IMG/VR virus record: IMGVR_UViG_3300035670_001169 | Coordinates: 1 to 25,137 of that record | Source of the DNA: a virus | Length of the DNA: 25,137 nt | Reading direction: 5' to 3' (one strand) | Shown here: piece after piece, positions 13,550-21,990 of the stretch | How positions within the stretch are numbered: the stretch's first letter is position 1 | Layout: the number at the start of each line of letters is the position of its first letter | Program-made: the position numbers and the translations under genes | The notes under the pieces: model-generated | Seen by the model: only the letters and a program-made list of their open reading frames with translations | Databases searched by the model: none | Told to the model about the DNA's origin: nothing

Positions 13550-16162
13550 TTATTTCGTCTTCTGCCGCAGTACAGGGCCTCGTCGACCATTGAACACGAA
13601 CCACGAGCCTGCTGGCAACGAATTAAATGTCGATTGTCCGTTTACCGTCGCGTCAATTCTAGGCAGATCGGCAGTGCCGAGCAGAGATCGAATCTGACGT
13701 GCTTCGTTGTAGTCTCGAGCATGTTTTTGCAACTCTGAACGCGGCAGCGTCGCGTCTTCATAGCTGCGACGGGCACGGTTCTCAACGGACTGAAGAAGCG
13801 CATCCAAGCCCAACAGGCGATTGCGATACGACTCAGGGTTATCAATCAACTGCGGCAGTAGCGAGAGGTCGCTCCTGACCTGTTGTCGTTCGCTTTCTGT
13901 GAAGCGATCGCCAACCGCCAATGAGCGCGTGAGCTGGTTGACGCCTGCACGCAGGAAAGATGTGGCCTGCTGCTCGCCTGGCGCAAGATCCCCGAGTAAC
14001 GGAAACTTGGCAACGAACGACGCTGTGACCGGAACAATGCCAGTGCCTTTGCCGGCGACGTTGAAGAACGTAAACGGCCGCTCTTCTGGCGTGAGCGCAA
14101 TTGGGCGCGTATCCAAAGGCGGACGCGGCGGCCCGGGGGGAGCGGCAGGAGCCCCTGCGGGCGCAGCCGGTGGTGACGGAGCAACCCCCATTGGTGCGAC
14201 AGTACCCGGTGTGACAGGAGTTCCCGCCGCAGGCGAAGCGCCGCGTTGCTGCGGCGGGATCAGATCCGTCTGGCCGCGCGCCTGCAAGGCGCTCACCATA
14301 TACTGAGGTAGCGTCGGATACTGCTCATACGAGTTGCCCAGCGCATCAGTGCCCGTCCTGCGATTCGCCGTGATGTAGTTCGACACAGCCGTCTCAAAGA
14401 CACGGTCCTGATCCGGACCCAATGTATTTGACCCGTAACCAGGGGCCAGGGACGTGAAGATGTTCAGGGTCGCGCCGGTGATCCCCCGCCCAAACCCAGG
14501 AGTCATCATCGCCTGTGTGCGTTCGCTCTGAATACGAAGACTCGTGGTGGTCCTATCCAGCGTGTTCAACCGACTGGTTAGATTGTTTTCATCTGCAATC
14601 TTCTGCTTCAAGTCCCGTTCCGCAGATTCCAACTCTGCCCGGGCCGCGATCCGTCGCTCTTCCAACTCTTTACGCCCTTCAATGGTCAGAGTGAGCTGCG
14701 CCATCTGCGCATCCAGACGCTGCACTTGTGCCTCAGCCGCTTGTTTCAAACGCTCGGCCTGCATCCGCTCTTGCGCGCCAATCCGCGCATCTGACAATGC
14801 CGTCCTGAAATTGCGATCAGCCTCCGCCAATTGCGCTCTGGCCGTAGCCTGCTGTTGTGCAATGTCCTCTTTCGACCGTGCAGACAGTTGAGCCTGCTCC
14901 AGCTGACCCGCGAGCCGTGTTTCAAGATCCCTGGCCCGTGCAGCACGGTTCTCCGCGCCTTCGCGTTCCTTAGAGAGCAGCGCCAATGAGTTGCGAAGAT
15001 TGCGCCCTTCCTCTTGGGCCGTGGACAGTTTTTCTTGAAGAGTCAGGCCTTCTCTGGCCAATCGCTCCCGCCTCTCATCCGCTGTTTCCCTAACCGCCTG
15101 CCCACTCAACTGACCGATAAGCTTTTCACGGCTCGACTCGATCTGTTGATTCATCCGCTTGATGTTTTCGACCTCTTTCTCGGCCGCGCTAAGGGCAGAA
15201 GTCTTGATGGCGCGTTCGCCTTTTTCAATCTCCGCGATTCGCGCACCGATCGTAGCCGGCAGTCCTTGGAAGGCTCCGGCCAGACGAGAAAGCGCACCAC
15301 CGGTCATCGGGCGGCCGCGTTCGTCCAAGTTGGCCGCGTACCCAAAGGCACGCTGCGCGATATCGAACAGCATTTGCGCCTGAGACGTGTCCCGCGTGTC
15401 ACCCAACAGTTCCCGATACATGGGGAGCCGTTGTTCATAAAGTGTCTTCAGCTCCGGGACTGGCGCAGGCCTTGCCGCCAAAGTACTGCCAATGCGCTGG
15501 CGCAATGCAGCAAGGACTTCAGGGTCATAAAATCGGCCCTGAGCGGATTGACTGGACGGCATTTCATCGTCTGCAGGGGTCACACCGTCCTCATCTGACC
15601 CCGCTTGAAAATGCTGAACGAGCCCGCCTTTGGCCATCTGCAGCGGAGGCGGTCCAGGGGGTCCCGGTGGAGGGCCAGGTGGCAAGCCCATCGCACCCTC
15701 AGGCGGCATCGCACCTAGTCCGCCGCCCATCGGAGGAGCACCCGGCGGCATTCCCGGCGGCATTCCCGGCGGCATTCCCGGCGGCATTCCAGGGGGAGGT
15801 CCAGGGGGCATCGGAGCCTGTGGCCCTTGAGCCATGGGCGCTGATTGAGGAAGCCCACCAAGCCCGCCACCGCCTTGTTGCGCGAGCACAGGCTGCAGCA
15901 TTGCGAGTACAGACTCAGGGGTCTCGGTCGCAGCGGCGTAGCCCACCAGATCGGCGAGTTCGTCACGACGTGCGTCAATCGAGCGCATGTCGCCTCGGAG
16001 GTTGTTCATGAGGATTTCAGGGGAATCTGGACGACGCTCGGGCATCATCACCTCGTCCTCGTCGTCGTCGTCGGATTCATCGTCACCAAGGGCGTCCATG
16101 AACCCCTGCATGATGCCTACGTTCTCAACATCAGGCGCTTCTTCCATCATATTGTCTTTCAT
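13550..16162 (-). CDS. Putative internal virion protein with acidic, collagen-like and coiled-coil regions (870 aa)
   Basis: ATG at 16160-16162 with AAGAGGG upstream. Regions in order: a very acidic patch (DDESDDDDEDE, 27-37); a helix; a Pro/Gly/Met-rich stretch at about 113-173 with PPGM units; QMAKGGLVQHFQAG at 175-188, a motif echoed in the 689-aa protein; a long coiled coil from about 310 to 560 (EVENIKRMNQQIESSREKLI and onwards); a Pro/Ala linker; and a conserved-looking C-terminal helical domain (FLRAGVNQLTRSLAVGDRFT). The last region resembles C-terminal domains of large virion proteins in other uncultured podoviruses. It lies 14 nt after the 1106-aa gene and 10 nt before the 1126-aa gene. 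The role, probably part of the ejection apparatus, is inferred from context. Confidence 0.75.
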   Translation of the reverse strand: MKDNMMEEAPDVENVGIMQGFMDALGDDESDDDDEDEVMMPERRPDSPEILMNNLRGDMRSIDARRDELADLVGYAAATETPESVLAMLQPVLAQQGGGGLGGLPQSAPMAQGPQAPMPPGPPPGMPPGMPPGMPPGMPPGAPPMGGGLGAMPPEGAMGLPPGPPPGPPGPPPLQMAKGGLVQHFQAGSDEDGVTPADDEMPSSQSAQGRFYDPEVLAALRQRIGSTLAARPAPVPELKTLYEQRLPMYRELLGDTRDTSQAQMLFDIAQRAFGYAANLDERGRPMTGGALSRLAGAFQGLPATIGARIAEIEKGERAIKTSALSAAEKEVENIKRMNQQIESSREKLIGQLSGQAVRETADERRERLAREGLTLQEKLSTAQEEGRNLRNSLALLSKEREGAENRAARARDLETRLAGQLEQAQLSARSKEDIAQQQATARAQLAEADRNFRTALSDARIGAQERMQAERLKQAAEAQVQRLDAQMAQLTLTIEGRKELEERRIAARAELESAERDLKQKIADENNLTSRLNTLDRTTTSLRIQSERTQAMMTPGFGRGITGATLNIFTSLAPGYGSNTLGPDQDRVFETAVSNYITANRRTGTDALGNSYEQYPTLPQYMVSALQARGQTDLIPPQQRGASPAAGTPVTPGTVAPMGVAPSPPAAPAGAPAAPPGPPRPPLDTRPIALTPEERPFTFFNVAGKGTGIVPVTASFVAKFPLLGDLAPGEQQATSFLRAGVNQLTRSLAVGDRFTESERQQVRSDLSLLPQLIDNPESYRNRLLGLDALLQSVENRARRSYEDATLPRSELQKHARDYNEARQIRSLLGTADLPRIDATVNGQSTFNSLPAGSWFVFNGRRGPVLRQKTK
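15741..15788. repeat. Four perfect tandem copies of a 12-bp unit inside the 870-aa gene
   Basis: CCCGGCGGCATT is repeated four times without mismatch. On the coding (minus) strand each unit encodes a GMPP block of the collagen-like stretch. Imperfect Pro/Gly-rich flanks continue on both sides. Such a repeat can change length by slippage in 4-residue steps without a frameshift. Confidence 0.9.
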
Positions 16163-16176
16163 GTTGCCCTCTTAAC

Positions 16177-19100
16177 TTAAAACAGCTTCATTCCGGTGGC
16201 CTTCTGGAACCCCGCACCTGCGGCCATGGCCCCGAGACCAACACCCGCGACCTGCTGGAAGGGGCTCGGCGAAGGTTGGCTCGTGATTGCCGTTTGCATC
16301 TGACTAGACGGAGTCTTGCTGTAAACATCCGACATGAATCCGACTTGCTGATACGGCGCGTACATGGTCTGCATGGCCGTGGCCCGTGCTGCATCCAACT
16401 GCTGCTGGTTCAGCGCCTGTTCCGCTTGACCAATCCCGTACAGGAAGCTGATGTCGCCCTGGTTCATCGCTTGCGCAGTCTGGCCCAGCGCAGCTTGCTG
16501 GATACCCAACTGCCCCAGCTGACCGGCCATCTGACCAAGGCCCGCTGCCTGCTGCTGACCAATACCAAACTGTTGTCCTGCCAGCTGCCCAATCCCTTGG
16601 CCAAGATTCTGGTACTGAGCGGCCTGCTGCCCGTACAACTGGCCCATGCCCAATCCCGCCTGCTGACGAGCCTGAGCATTCTGCAACATCAAATTGGCAA
16701 TGTTCTGATTGACTGACGCCTCTTGACCCGCCAGCGCGCCCTGCTGTGAGGCAAGATTGCCATACTGTTGCGCCGCTTGACTGTAGATACCCGCCGCACC
16801 TTGGCCCAACTGAGCCTGGCTCAGGCCCAACTGACCAAGGCCTTGGCCGGCAGCAACCTGCTGTGAGGCAAGATTTCCATAAAGTCCGGCTGCCGCTTGT
16901 CCAAGCTGCGCTTGTTGAGCGGCTTGTTGGCCAGCGATCTGTCCGATATTGGCCAACTGCCCAGCGCCCGCTTGTCCAAGCTGCGCTCCCTGCGCAGCAA
17001 ACTGGCCCAGTTGCGCCCCGCCCTGAAGACCAAGCTGCGCTTGTTGCATGGCAGCCTGCGCTGCCTGTTGGCCCAAGGCTCCCTGAGCCTGCGCTTGTTG
17101 CCCATACATCTGGCCAATGCCCGAATAAAGCTGTGACTGCTGCGCCGCCTGCTGCTGTTGCACTTGTTGCAGTTGCGCCATCTGCATGGCGGTTTGCGCA
17201 TCAAACCCAGCCTGCTGAAATTGCTGTTGCGCAGCCGCCAGTCCGAGCTGGCCCTGTTGCCCCGCAAGTTGGCCCGTGAGCCCTGCTTGTTGAGCCTGGA
17301 TCTGCGCGGCTTGCTGTCCCAGTCCCCCCAGTTGAGCACCTGCTCCAATGGCCCCGGTCCCTGCTGCTTGCGTCATCTGCGCGGCTTGCTGACCCAGTTG
17401 GGCCTGCTGCGCGCCAGCACCAATCTGCCCGATTCCCGCCTGACGGAGCATTTCTGCTGCTTGCTGCCCCATCTGAGCCCCGGTCAATCCGTACTGACCC
17501 TGCAAAGCCTGATTCGCCAAGGCCGCCTGTTGGGCCATTTGTGCATTCTGCTGGCCCGTGGTCATTTGCGCCTGCTGGTTGGCCAGAGCCGCTTGCATCG
17601 CGGCCTGCTGGTTCATGCCAGAAGCTTGCAGACGATTAGCCTCGTTTTGTACACGCGCTTGTTGTTCGGCATTGAGGTTCGCAAGAGAAGTCTGAAGACC
17701 GGCCTGCGTACCAAGTTGCTGGACGCCAAGCTGAGATGCAAGATTTTGCTGACCGACCGTGAGGCCTGCCTGCTGATTAGCCTGTTGAGCCGCGAGCCGT
17801 GCTTGTTCTTCGACGTTAAACTGCTGTTGAGCCTGTTGATAAGCCTGCTGCAGCCCTCGAGCTTGAATGTCGGCTTCCAGTTGACCAAGGTTACGGGCCG
17901 CCTCGGCTTCCATTACCCCTTCACGTGGTCCACCAAACGCACCCGCTCGAACAGCCTGTGCCGATCGTCCTTGACGTGCAATTTCATCTGCGCGACGAGC
18001 CTCCCTCAACTGGATATCAACGACCCCCTGCATATAGGGAGACATGTACTGACCAAGGGCACCCGGGGCCGTGATTGATCCGGTTTGAACCTGTTGCGCA
18101 GGGCCCATTTGAAACGCCTGAAGCCCGGTGGGGGCTGCCGCCTGCGCCGCCGCAATGCCCTGCGTGGCGACTTGTTGCGCGCTAACCCTTTCAGGGGCAG
18201 CCATCTGCGCCGCTTGGACGGTGGGCGCAGCTCCAAGACCCGCTGCGGCCTCGGACGCTCGCTGCGCAGCCAAGAACTGAGTGTCAATGCCTTGTTGGAA
18301 CTCTGGACGAGTAGCAGCCGCCCGGGCCTGTTCGGCTCCTTGGAAGAGCGCTCCAATTCCTTGTTGGATGGCGGGCTGTGCAGCAGCCTGCTGTGCCATG
18401 GCAACAGCATCTTGCCCCTGCTGAAGCGCTGTCCCAAAGCCCGGCTGTGCAGCCGCCTGCTGTGCGGCTGTGGTCGCGCCTGCCGCCACACCGCCCGCAC
18501 CAGCGAGCCGTCCCGTTACTCCCGTGAAATCAGACGGCCCCGCCTGTCCGGCTGCCGTGCGCGCTTCACCTAGCAAATCGGCTTGTTGCAAGAATCCCGG
18601 CTGTTGTGCAGCAAGCGCAGCCTGTTGTGCAGCGCTTTCCGCCTGACCCACACCACGACCCGTGACATACTGCGCCTCCCTGAAATCAGGTTGCGCAGCG
18701 GCTGTTCCGGCCGCCGCTTGCGACAGTAGTTGCTGTGCGCCGCTCAGATCCGCCCCGCCTGACTGCAGCGCTAGCTGCTGCGCTCCGGTCAAACCTGCCA
18801 GCCCCTGCCCGATGGCCGCAGTAGCCGGAGCAAGGTCCGCTTGACTGGACCTTGCCGCCAGATTCTGAGCCGTGGCCAGTGAGCCAATGCCCGTGTTGAT
18901 GTCTTGAAAAGCCGGCGTAAAACGCGCCGTCGTATCAGAGGCCAGCGCACGCTGACCCGCTACGTCCAGGTATCCGGGGACGTACTGCCCGGTGGCAGGA
19001 TCAGTGTACCCAGTCGCCGTCTGGAACTGCCCCAGTCCAGCAGTGATTCCGGCGGTCGCACCACCGGCCTGCTGCATCGCGGCCTGAGCATCCTGGAATT

Positions 19101-19497
19101 GCTGACGTGTGTCCGCGCCACGGAGGATGTCCGCCGCTTCGCCCGTGGTTGCATAGGCTGAACCAAGGGCCGTGTTGGCTGCGCCAATATACGGCATAAA
19201 CGACCCAACACCCGTCGTCTGGGCAGCCTGCATAGCACGCGTTTGTGTCGGAGAAAACCCGGCGACCTGATACGCACCACCTCCTGGCGCATATCCGGTG
19301 AGATTGCCTGCCTCATCGTATTGAGGCGTTTGGCCCCGGCCAAGGAAGTCCTGCAGGGTTTGACCTGCTGGAAGCGGCTCTCCGGTTACGGGATCGAGGT
19401 TTTCGCCAATCCTTTGCGCTTGCTGCAAAAGCTTGGTGCGATAGTCCTCAATGCCCTCAATCTCACGTGTAATGACTTCCTGAGTGCTCGTTGCCAT
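16177..19497 (-). CDS. Giant Ala/Gln/Gly/Leu-repeat virion protein, putative ejection protein (1106 aa)
   Basis: ATG at 19495-19497, overlapping the preceding stop by one base, with GGGAG upstream. The N-terminal 100 residues contain LDPVTGEPLPAGQTLQDFLG. Residues about 483-550 form a conserved-looking core (LREARRADEIARQGRSAQAV, AGAFGGPREGVMEAEAARN), a pattern I recall from large virion proteins of many uncultured podoviruses. From about 560 to 1010 the protein is low-complexity helical repeats of LGQQAAQ and YGNLASQQ type. It has no Cys, Trp or His, and only four Lys (22, 1061, 1099, 1104). Between Arg685 and Glu926 the only charged residue is Asp766. The C-terminus (VGLGAMAAGAGFQKATG) is hydrophobic. 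A flexible protein that leaves the capsid with DNA would fit; this is inference. Confidence 0.75.
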   Translation of the reverse strand: MATSTQEVITREIEGIEDYRTKLLQQAQRIGENLDPVTGEPLPAGQTLQDFLGRGQTPQYDEAGNLTGYAPGGGAYQVAGFSPTQTRAMQAAQTTGVGSFMPYIGAANTALGSAYATTGEAADILRGADTRQQFQDAQAAMQQAGGATAGITAGLGQFQTATGYTDPATGQYVPGYLDVAGQRALASDTTARFTPAFQDINTGIGSLATAQNLAARSSQADLAPATAAIGQGLAGLTGAQQLALQSGGADLSGAQQLLSQAAAGTAAAQPDFREAQYVTGRGVGQAESAAQQAALAAQQPGFLQQADLLGEARTAAGQAGPSDFTGVTGRLAGAGGVAAGATTAAQQAAAQPGFGTALQQGQDAVAMAQQAAAQPAIQQGIGALFQGAEQARAAATRPEFQQGIDTQFLAAQRASEAAAGLGAAPTVQAAQMAAPERVSAQQVATQGIAAAQAAAPTGLQAFQMGPAQQVQTGSITAPGALGQYMSPYMQGVVDIQLREARRADEIARQGRSAQAVRAGAFGGPREGVMEAEAARNLGQLEADIQARGLQQAYQQAQQQFNVEEQARLAAQQANQQAGLTVGQQNLASQLGVQQLGTQAGLQTSLANLNAEQQARVQNEANRLQASGMNQQAAMQAALANQQAQMTTGQQNAQMAQQAALANQALQGQYGLTGAQMGQQAAEMLRQAGIGQIGAGAQQAQLGQQAAQMTQAAGTGAIGAGAQLGGLGQQAAQIQAQQAGLTGQLAGQQGQLGLAAAQQQFQQAGFDAQTAMQMAQLQQVQQQQAAQQSQLYSGIGQMYGQQAQAQGALGQQAAQAAMQQAQLGLQGGAQLGQFAAQGAQLGQAGAGQLANIGQIAGQQAAQQAQLGQAAAGLYGNLASQQVAAGQGLGQLGLSQAQLGQGAAGIYSQAAQQYGNLASQQGALAGQEASVNQNIANLMLQNAQARQQAGLGMGQLYGQQAAQYQNLGQGIGQLAGQQFGIGQQQAAGLGQMAGQLGQLGIQQAALGQTAQAMNQGDISFLYGIGQAEQALNQQQLDAARATAMQTMYAPYQQVGFMSDVYSKTPSSQMQTAITSQPSPSPFQQVAGVGLGAMAAGAGFQKATGMKLF
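16740..16880. repeat. Direct 24-bp repeat pair, 117 bp apart, in the Q/A-rich gene
   Basis: 16740-16763 and 16857-16880 are identical except for one base. Both encode a YGNLASQQ block. The spacing is exactly 39 codons, which shows recent duplication or selection on a 39-residue period in this part of the protein. Confidence 0.8.
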
Positions 19498-21566
19498 TAT
19501 GCTTTACTCCCTACAGGGCCGCCCTCAAGCATTTTCATTAGCTTGTACATTTTGGCCGCGCCCTTGCGTCGGCTGCCACTGCCTGCATTACGCACCGCTT
19601 TAGCCGTAAAGACAAACTCGCCATCCGACAACATCGCCGGAATGGAGTCAGATGTCCCGGTTCCTGGGCCGTTGATCGCGCCATTTTTACGGGGGAACTC
19701 ACGAACATCCGTTGGGCCGCCCTGCGCCCGGTAGATTAAAGGAACCCCATACAGTCCGGCAATGTTATAGGGCTGCGCCACGGCCCCCTGACTTCGAGTA
19801 ATTCCAGGCGCTGGAACAGACGGCGTGTCTTTTTCCGTGTCCGCCAGGAAGCGCGCCAAGGACGGCGTCGGAACAAGCACGTTGGTTTCGCTCGGCACCC
19901 CTACCCGGGATACCGCACCTCCCGGAGTCAAAGGATATTTGATGGGCCGTTTTGCACGCTCCGCCGCACTTGTATCAACTTCACCTTCCTTAAATGCGCC
20001 CAAGGCCGCAGCAGCGGCAGTGCCTGCAGCCGCAATCGGACCGTATTTACGGATAATCCCCGCATCTTCCGGAAGCCCGGCACGGCTGGGGGAGAGGTAT
20101 TTGTCGTACAGGTCTGTAGCACCCTGGACCGTCCGACCAAAAAAGCCTTGATCCGCAAGCCTAGGCGTACTCGCTGCTTCGGACATCGGCATGGTCATGC
20201 TCATTGGGCTCGTGGCTGCAGGCTGTGTCAAAGACTGATAACTTGGCGTGGCGTATGAAGTCTCTGGGACGACAGTAGGTGCCCCTCCGGTAGGTCCGGT
20301 GACGGCTTGTCCAATAGGCCCGGGAGAGACGGCTGGACCCATGTCGCCATAAGGTCCGCCCGGTGCCATGGCAGCTTGTTGCAGCGGAGACATCTGCCCC
20401 GCCTCAGCCATCGGCATGGAAACCATGTCCTGGGCCGTGGGCACTGATTGAATACCACCCGTCCCGGGTACAGGAGCGGCAGGCGACGGCCCAGTAGCCC
20501 CCGCAGCAGGAGCGGCAGGTCCAGGCGGACCCATAAGCGGTGCGCCCTGAACACCCGCAATGCCGCCCGAAACTGCCCCAGCAGCCAGGCCCATCTTAAG
20601 TGCCTCAGAGGGCTTCATGCCCATCAGCAAACCTGCGCCCGTGCCTAAGGCCCCTGTAGTAAGACCCGTGTTAATCGCAGAGCCAGCCGCGCCGGGCATA
20701 AACTCGCCCACAGCCTTCAGCGGACTTCCCAGGCCACCAAAGTCACCGCCACCGCCCACATATCCCAGCGCACTGGAAATCAACGCCTCTTTAACGCTCC
20801 CGCCACCGGCCAACGTGACACTTCCTGCTGCCAATGCGGCGGTGCCCGCTTTTCCTAGAGCCAGTCCGATGGAAGTTGGACCAAGGACCGCTGCAAGCGC
20901 GATCGTCCCAAGAATCCTTCCAACAGGTGAGGACAGGGCCTTTTTAACGGTATTGCCCAGTTTTTTGAAGAATTTCTTGAAGTACTCTGGTAGGCCCGTT
21001 TGAGGATTGATGGTCCCCGCACCGCCTTGAGCCTGCAGCATCCTCGCCTCTTCCGGCGTGATGTGCGCAAGCATCGTGTCACCGTTTCGACCACGCGATG
21101 CAAGGTACTGGGCCATGTCCGCCAGTCCACCCTGCGCCATCTGCATCGTGGGCATCATGCTCGGGCCGGATTGCATAGGGGCCATGGCCCCTTGCACACG
21201 GCCCATTTTCATCTCATTCAGAACCGCGAGCGCTGCGCCAATGAAAGTCGGATCGTATTGGTCGGGCATGTCACCCGGATCCATCAGGTCTTGCGCAACA
21301 AGGCTTTGGACTACACGGTCGTAATCATTCGGATTACGCGTCAAGTACTCAAAAACATCGATCATTTGATCGATTTCTCGAGGCGTAAAGTCGACGTCGG
21401 CAAGCTCATCGCGCAACATCGTCTTCATCGCTTCCAAAGCCTGGGGATCTGACATCCCCAAAGCTGTCGTCGCCGCATCGTAAGATTCGGCGCTAGAGAC
21501 AGTCATCGGCTCTTGCTGCGACATGGGAGCTTCCATGGGAAGCGCCATGATTCCTTCGTTTTCCAT
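19497..21566 (-). CDS. Putative internal virion protein with the conserved LAHITPEEA and GPGTGTSDSIPAMLSDGE motifs (689 aa)
   Basis: ATG at 21564-21566 behind AGGAAAGGA. After an acidic helical N-terminal part (FTPREIDQMIDVFEYLTRNP), the segment QMAQGGLADMAQYLASRG leads into GDTMLAHITPEEARMLQAQG and GTINPQTGLPEYFKK (about 162-198). Hydrophobic Ala/Gly-rich helices follow at about 217-290, then a Pro/Gly/Met-rich linker. The C-terminal 73 residues contain NGPGTGTSDSIPAMLSDGEF (632-651) and a basic helix. I recall both motif blocks from large virion and tape-measure-like proteins of many marine phages, but no activity is established to my knowledge. It is the first of four large genes probably expressed from the promoter at 21641-21670. 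Role in DNA ejection or the inner core is inference. Confidence 0.75.
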   Translation of the reverse strand: MENEGIMALPMEAPMSQQEPMTVSSAESYDAATTALGMSDPQALEAMKTMLRDELADVDFTPREIDQMIDVFEYLTRNPNDYDRVVQSLVAQDLMDPGDMPDQYDPTFIGAALAVLNEMKMGRVQGAMAPMQSGPSMMPTMQMAQGGLADMAQYLASRGRNGDTMLAHITPEEARMLQAQGGAGTINPQTGLPEYFKKFFKKLGNTVKKALSSPVGRILGTIALAAVLGPTSIGLALGKAGTAALAAGSVTLAGGGSVKEALISSALGYVGGGGDFGGLGSPLKAVGEFMPGAAGSAINTGLTTGALGTGAGLLMGMKPSEALKMGLAAGAVSGGIAGVQGAPLMGPPGPAAPAAGATGPSPAAPVPGTGGIQSVPTAQDMVSMPMAEAGQMSPLQQAAMAPGGPYGDMGPAVSPGPIGQAVTGPTGGAPTVVPETSYATPSYQSLTQPAATSPMSMTMPMSEAASTPRLADQGFFGRTVQGATDLYDKYLSPSRAGLPEDAGIIRKYGPIAAAGTAAAAALGAFKEGEVDTSAAERAKRPIKYPLTPGGAVSRVGVPSETNVLVPTPSLARFLADTEKDTPSVPAPGITRSQGAVAQPYNIAGLYGVPLIYRAQGGPTDVREFPRKNGAINGPGTGTSDSIPAMLSDGEFVFTAKAVRNAGSGSRRKGAAKMYKLMKMLEGGPVGSKA

Positions 21567-21589
21567 AGCGATCCTTTCCTTGTTTGGCC

Positions 21590-21628
21590 AAAAGCCCTCA
21601 GTGGGGCTGCGCGTCAGGAAAGGACGCG
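21590..21628 (-). terminator. Two adjacent leader hairpins, the second terminator-like
   Basis: On the minus strand, hairpin 1 is CGCGTC-CTTTCCT-GACGCG (21610-21628) and hairpin 2 is AGCCC-CACTGA-GGGCT followed by TTTT (21590-21608). Hairpin 2 is a short, weak intrinsic terminator or attenuator. Both lie between the promoter at 21641-21670 and the 689-aa gene. The loop of hairpin 1 is complementary to the Shine-Dalgarno at 21572-21580. Confidence 0.45.
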
Positions 21629-21640
21629 GATATGGCCCAA

Positions 21641-21670
21641 ATTATGGACGATTTACCTACGTTCTGTCCA
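21641..21670 (-). promoter_or_regulatory. Strong sigma70-like promoter before the large virion genes
   Basis: On the minus strand, TGGACA (21665-21670) and CATAAT (21641-21646) are 18 bp apart; each differs from consensus at one position. The -35 lies in the last codons of the 110-aa gene, and the -10 lies beyond its stop. Transcription would begin near 21634 and give a leader of about 68 nt before the 689-aa gene. Confidence 0.55.
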
Positions 21671-21989
21671 TTTCCAAAAACGAAATCCAAAAGTCCACAC
21701 TGGCCACTGAAGCGGTTACTTTTATGACGTCCGTCGCCTCTAGTACACAGGGCACCCCTGAAAGAACGTCCATGGTTTGGCTGGTGGGCAACGAATAATT
21801 ACGCAAGAGGTAGTACGGAGTCGCCCCGCCCAATGGATACGCCGCCACGGTCAACGTGGCCGTACTGGCGTTTTCGTTTGTGATCCGCAGTGACGACAAG
21901 ATCGCCGTGTTTGCCGATGGAACCGTATAAAGCGTGGTTTCAGTGGTTGCCGACGGGGTCAGATACTTGCGCAGATACTTGTTCGCCAT
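21657..21989 (-). CDS. Small beta-rich virion-associated protein (110 aa)
   Basis: ATG at 21987-21989 directly follows the stop of the 236-aa gene (TGACATG). After a basic start (MANKYLRKYLTPSATTETTL) the protein is mostly predicted beta strands rich in Ser, Thr and Val: YTVPSANTAILSSLRITNEN, ATLTVAAYPLGG and DVIKVTASVASVDFWISFLE. This looks like a single Ig-like or jelly-roll domain. Small beta proteins of this kind occur in phage tail and decoration regions next to fibre genes. A neck, decoration or fibre-accessory role is possible. There is no strong Shine-Dalgarno, so expression may depend on coupling to the upstream gene. Confidence 0.7.
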   Translation of the reverse strand: MANKYLRKYLTPSATTETTLYTVPSANTAILSSLRITNENASTATLTVAAYPLGGATPYYLLRNYSLPTSQTMDVLSGVPCVLEATDVIKVTASVASVDFWISFLEMDRT

Positions 21990-21990
21990 G

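Noticed and set aside
15741-15788. Short regular repeats as a possible CRISPR array
   Set aside because: Units are contiguous 12-mers with no spacers, and encode a continuous collagen-like peptide.
17158-18078. 306-aa plus-strand ORF opposite the Q/A-rich gene
   Set aside because: The opposite strand of CAG/GCC-rich codons reads as Leu, Arg and Ser codons and stays open by composition; the product is low-complexity Leu/Arg with no motif and no good ribosome-binding site.
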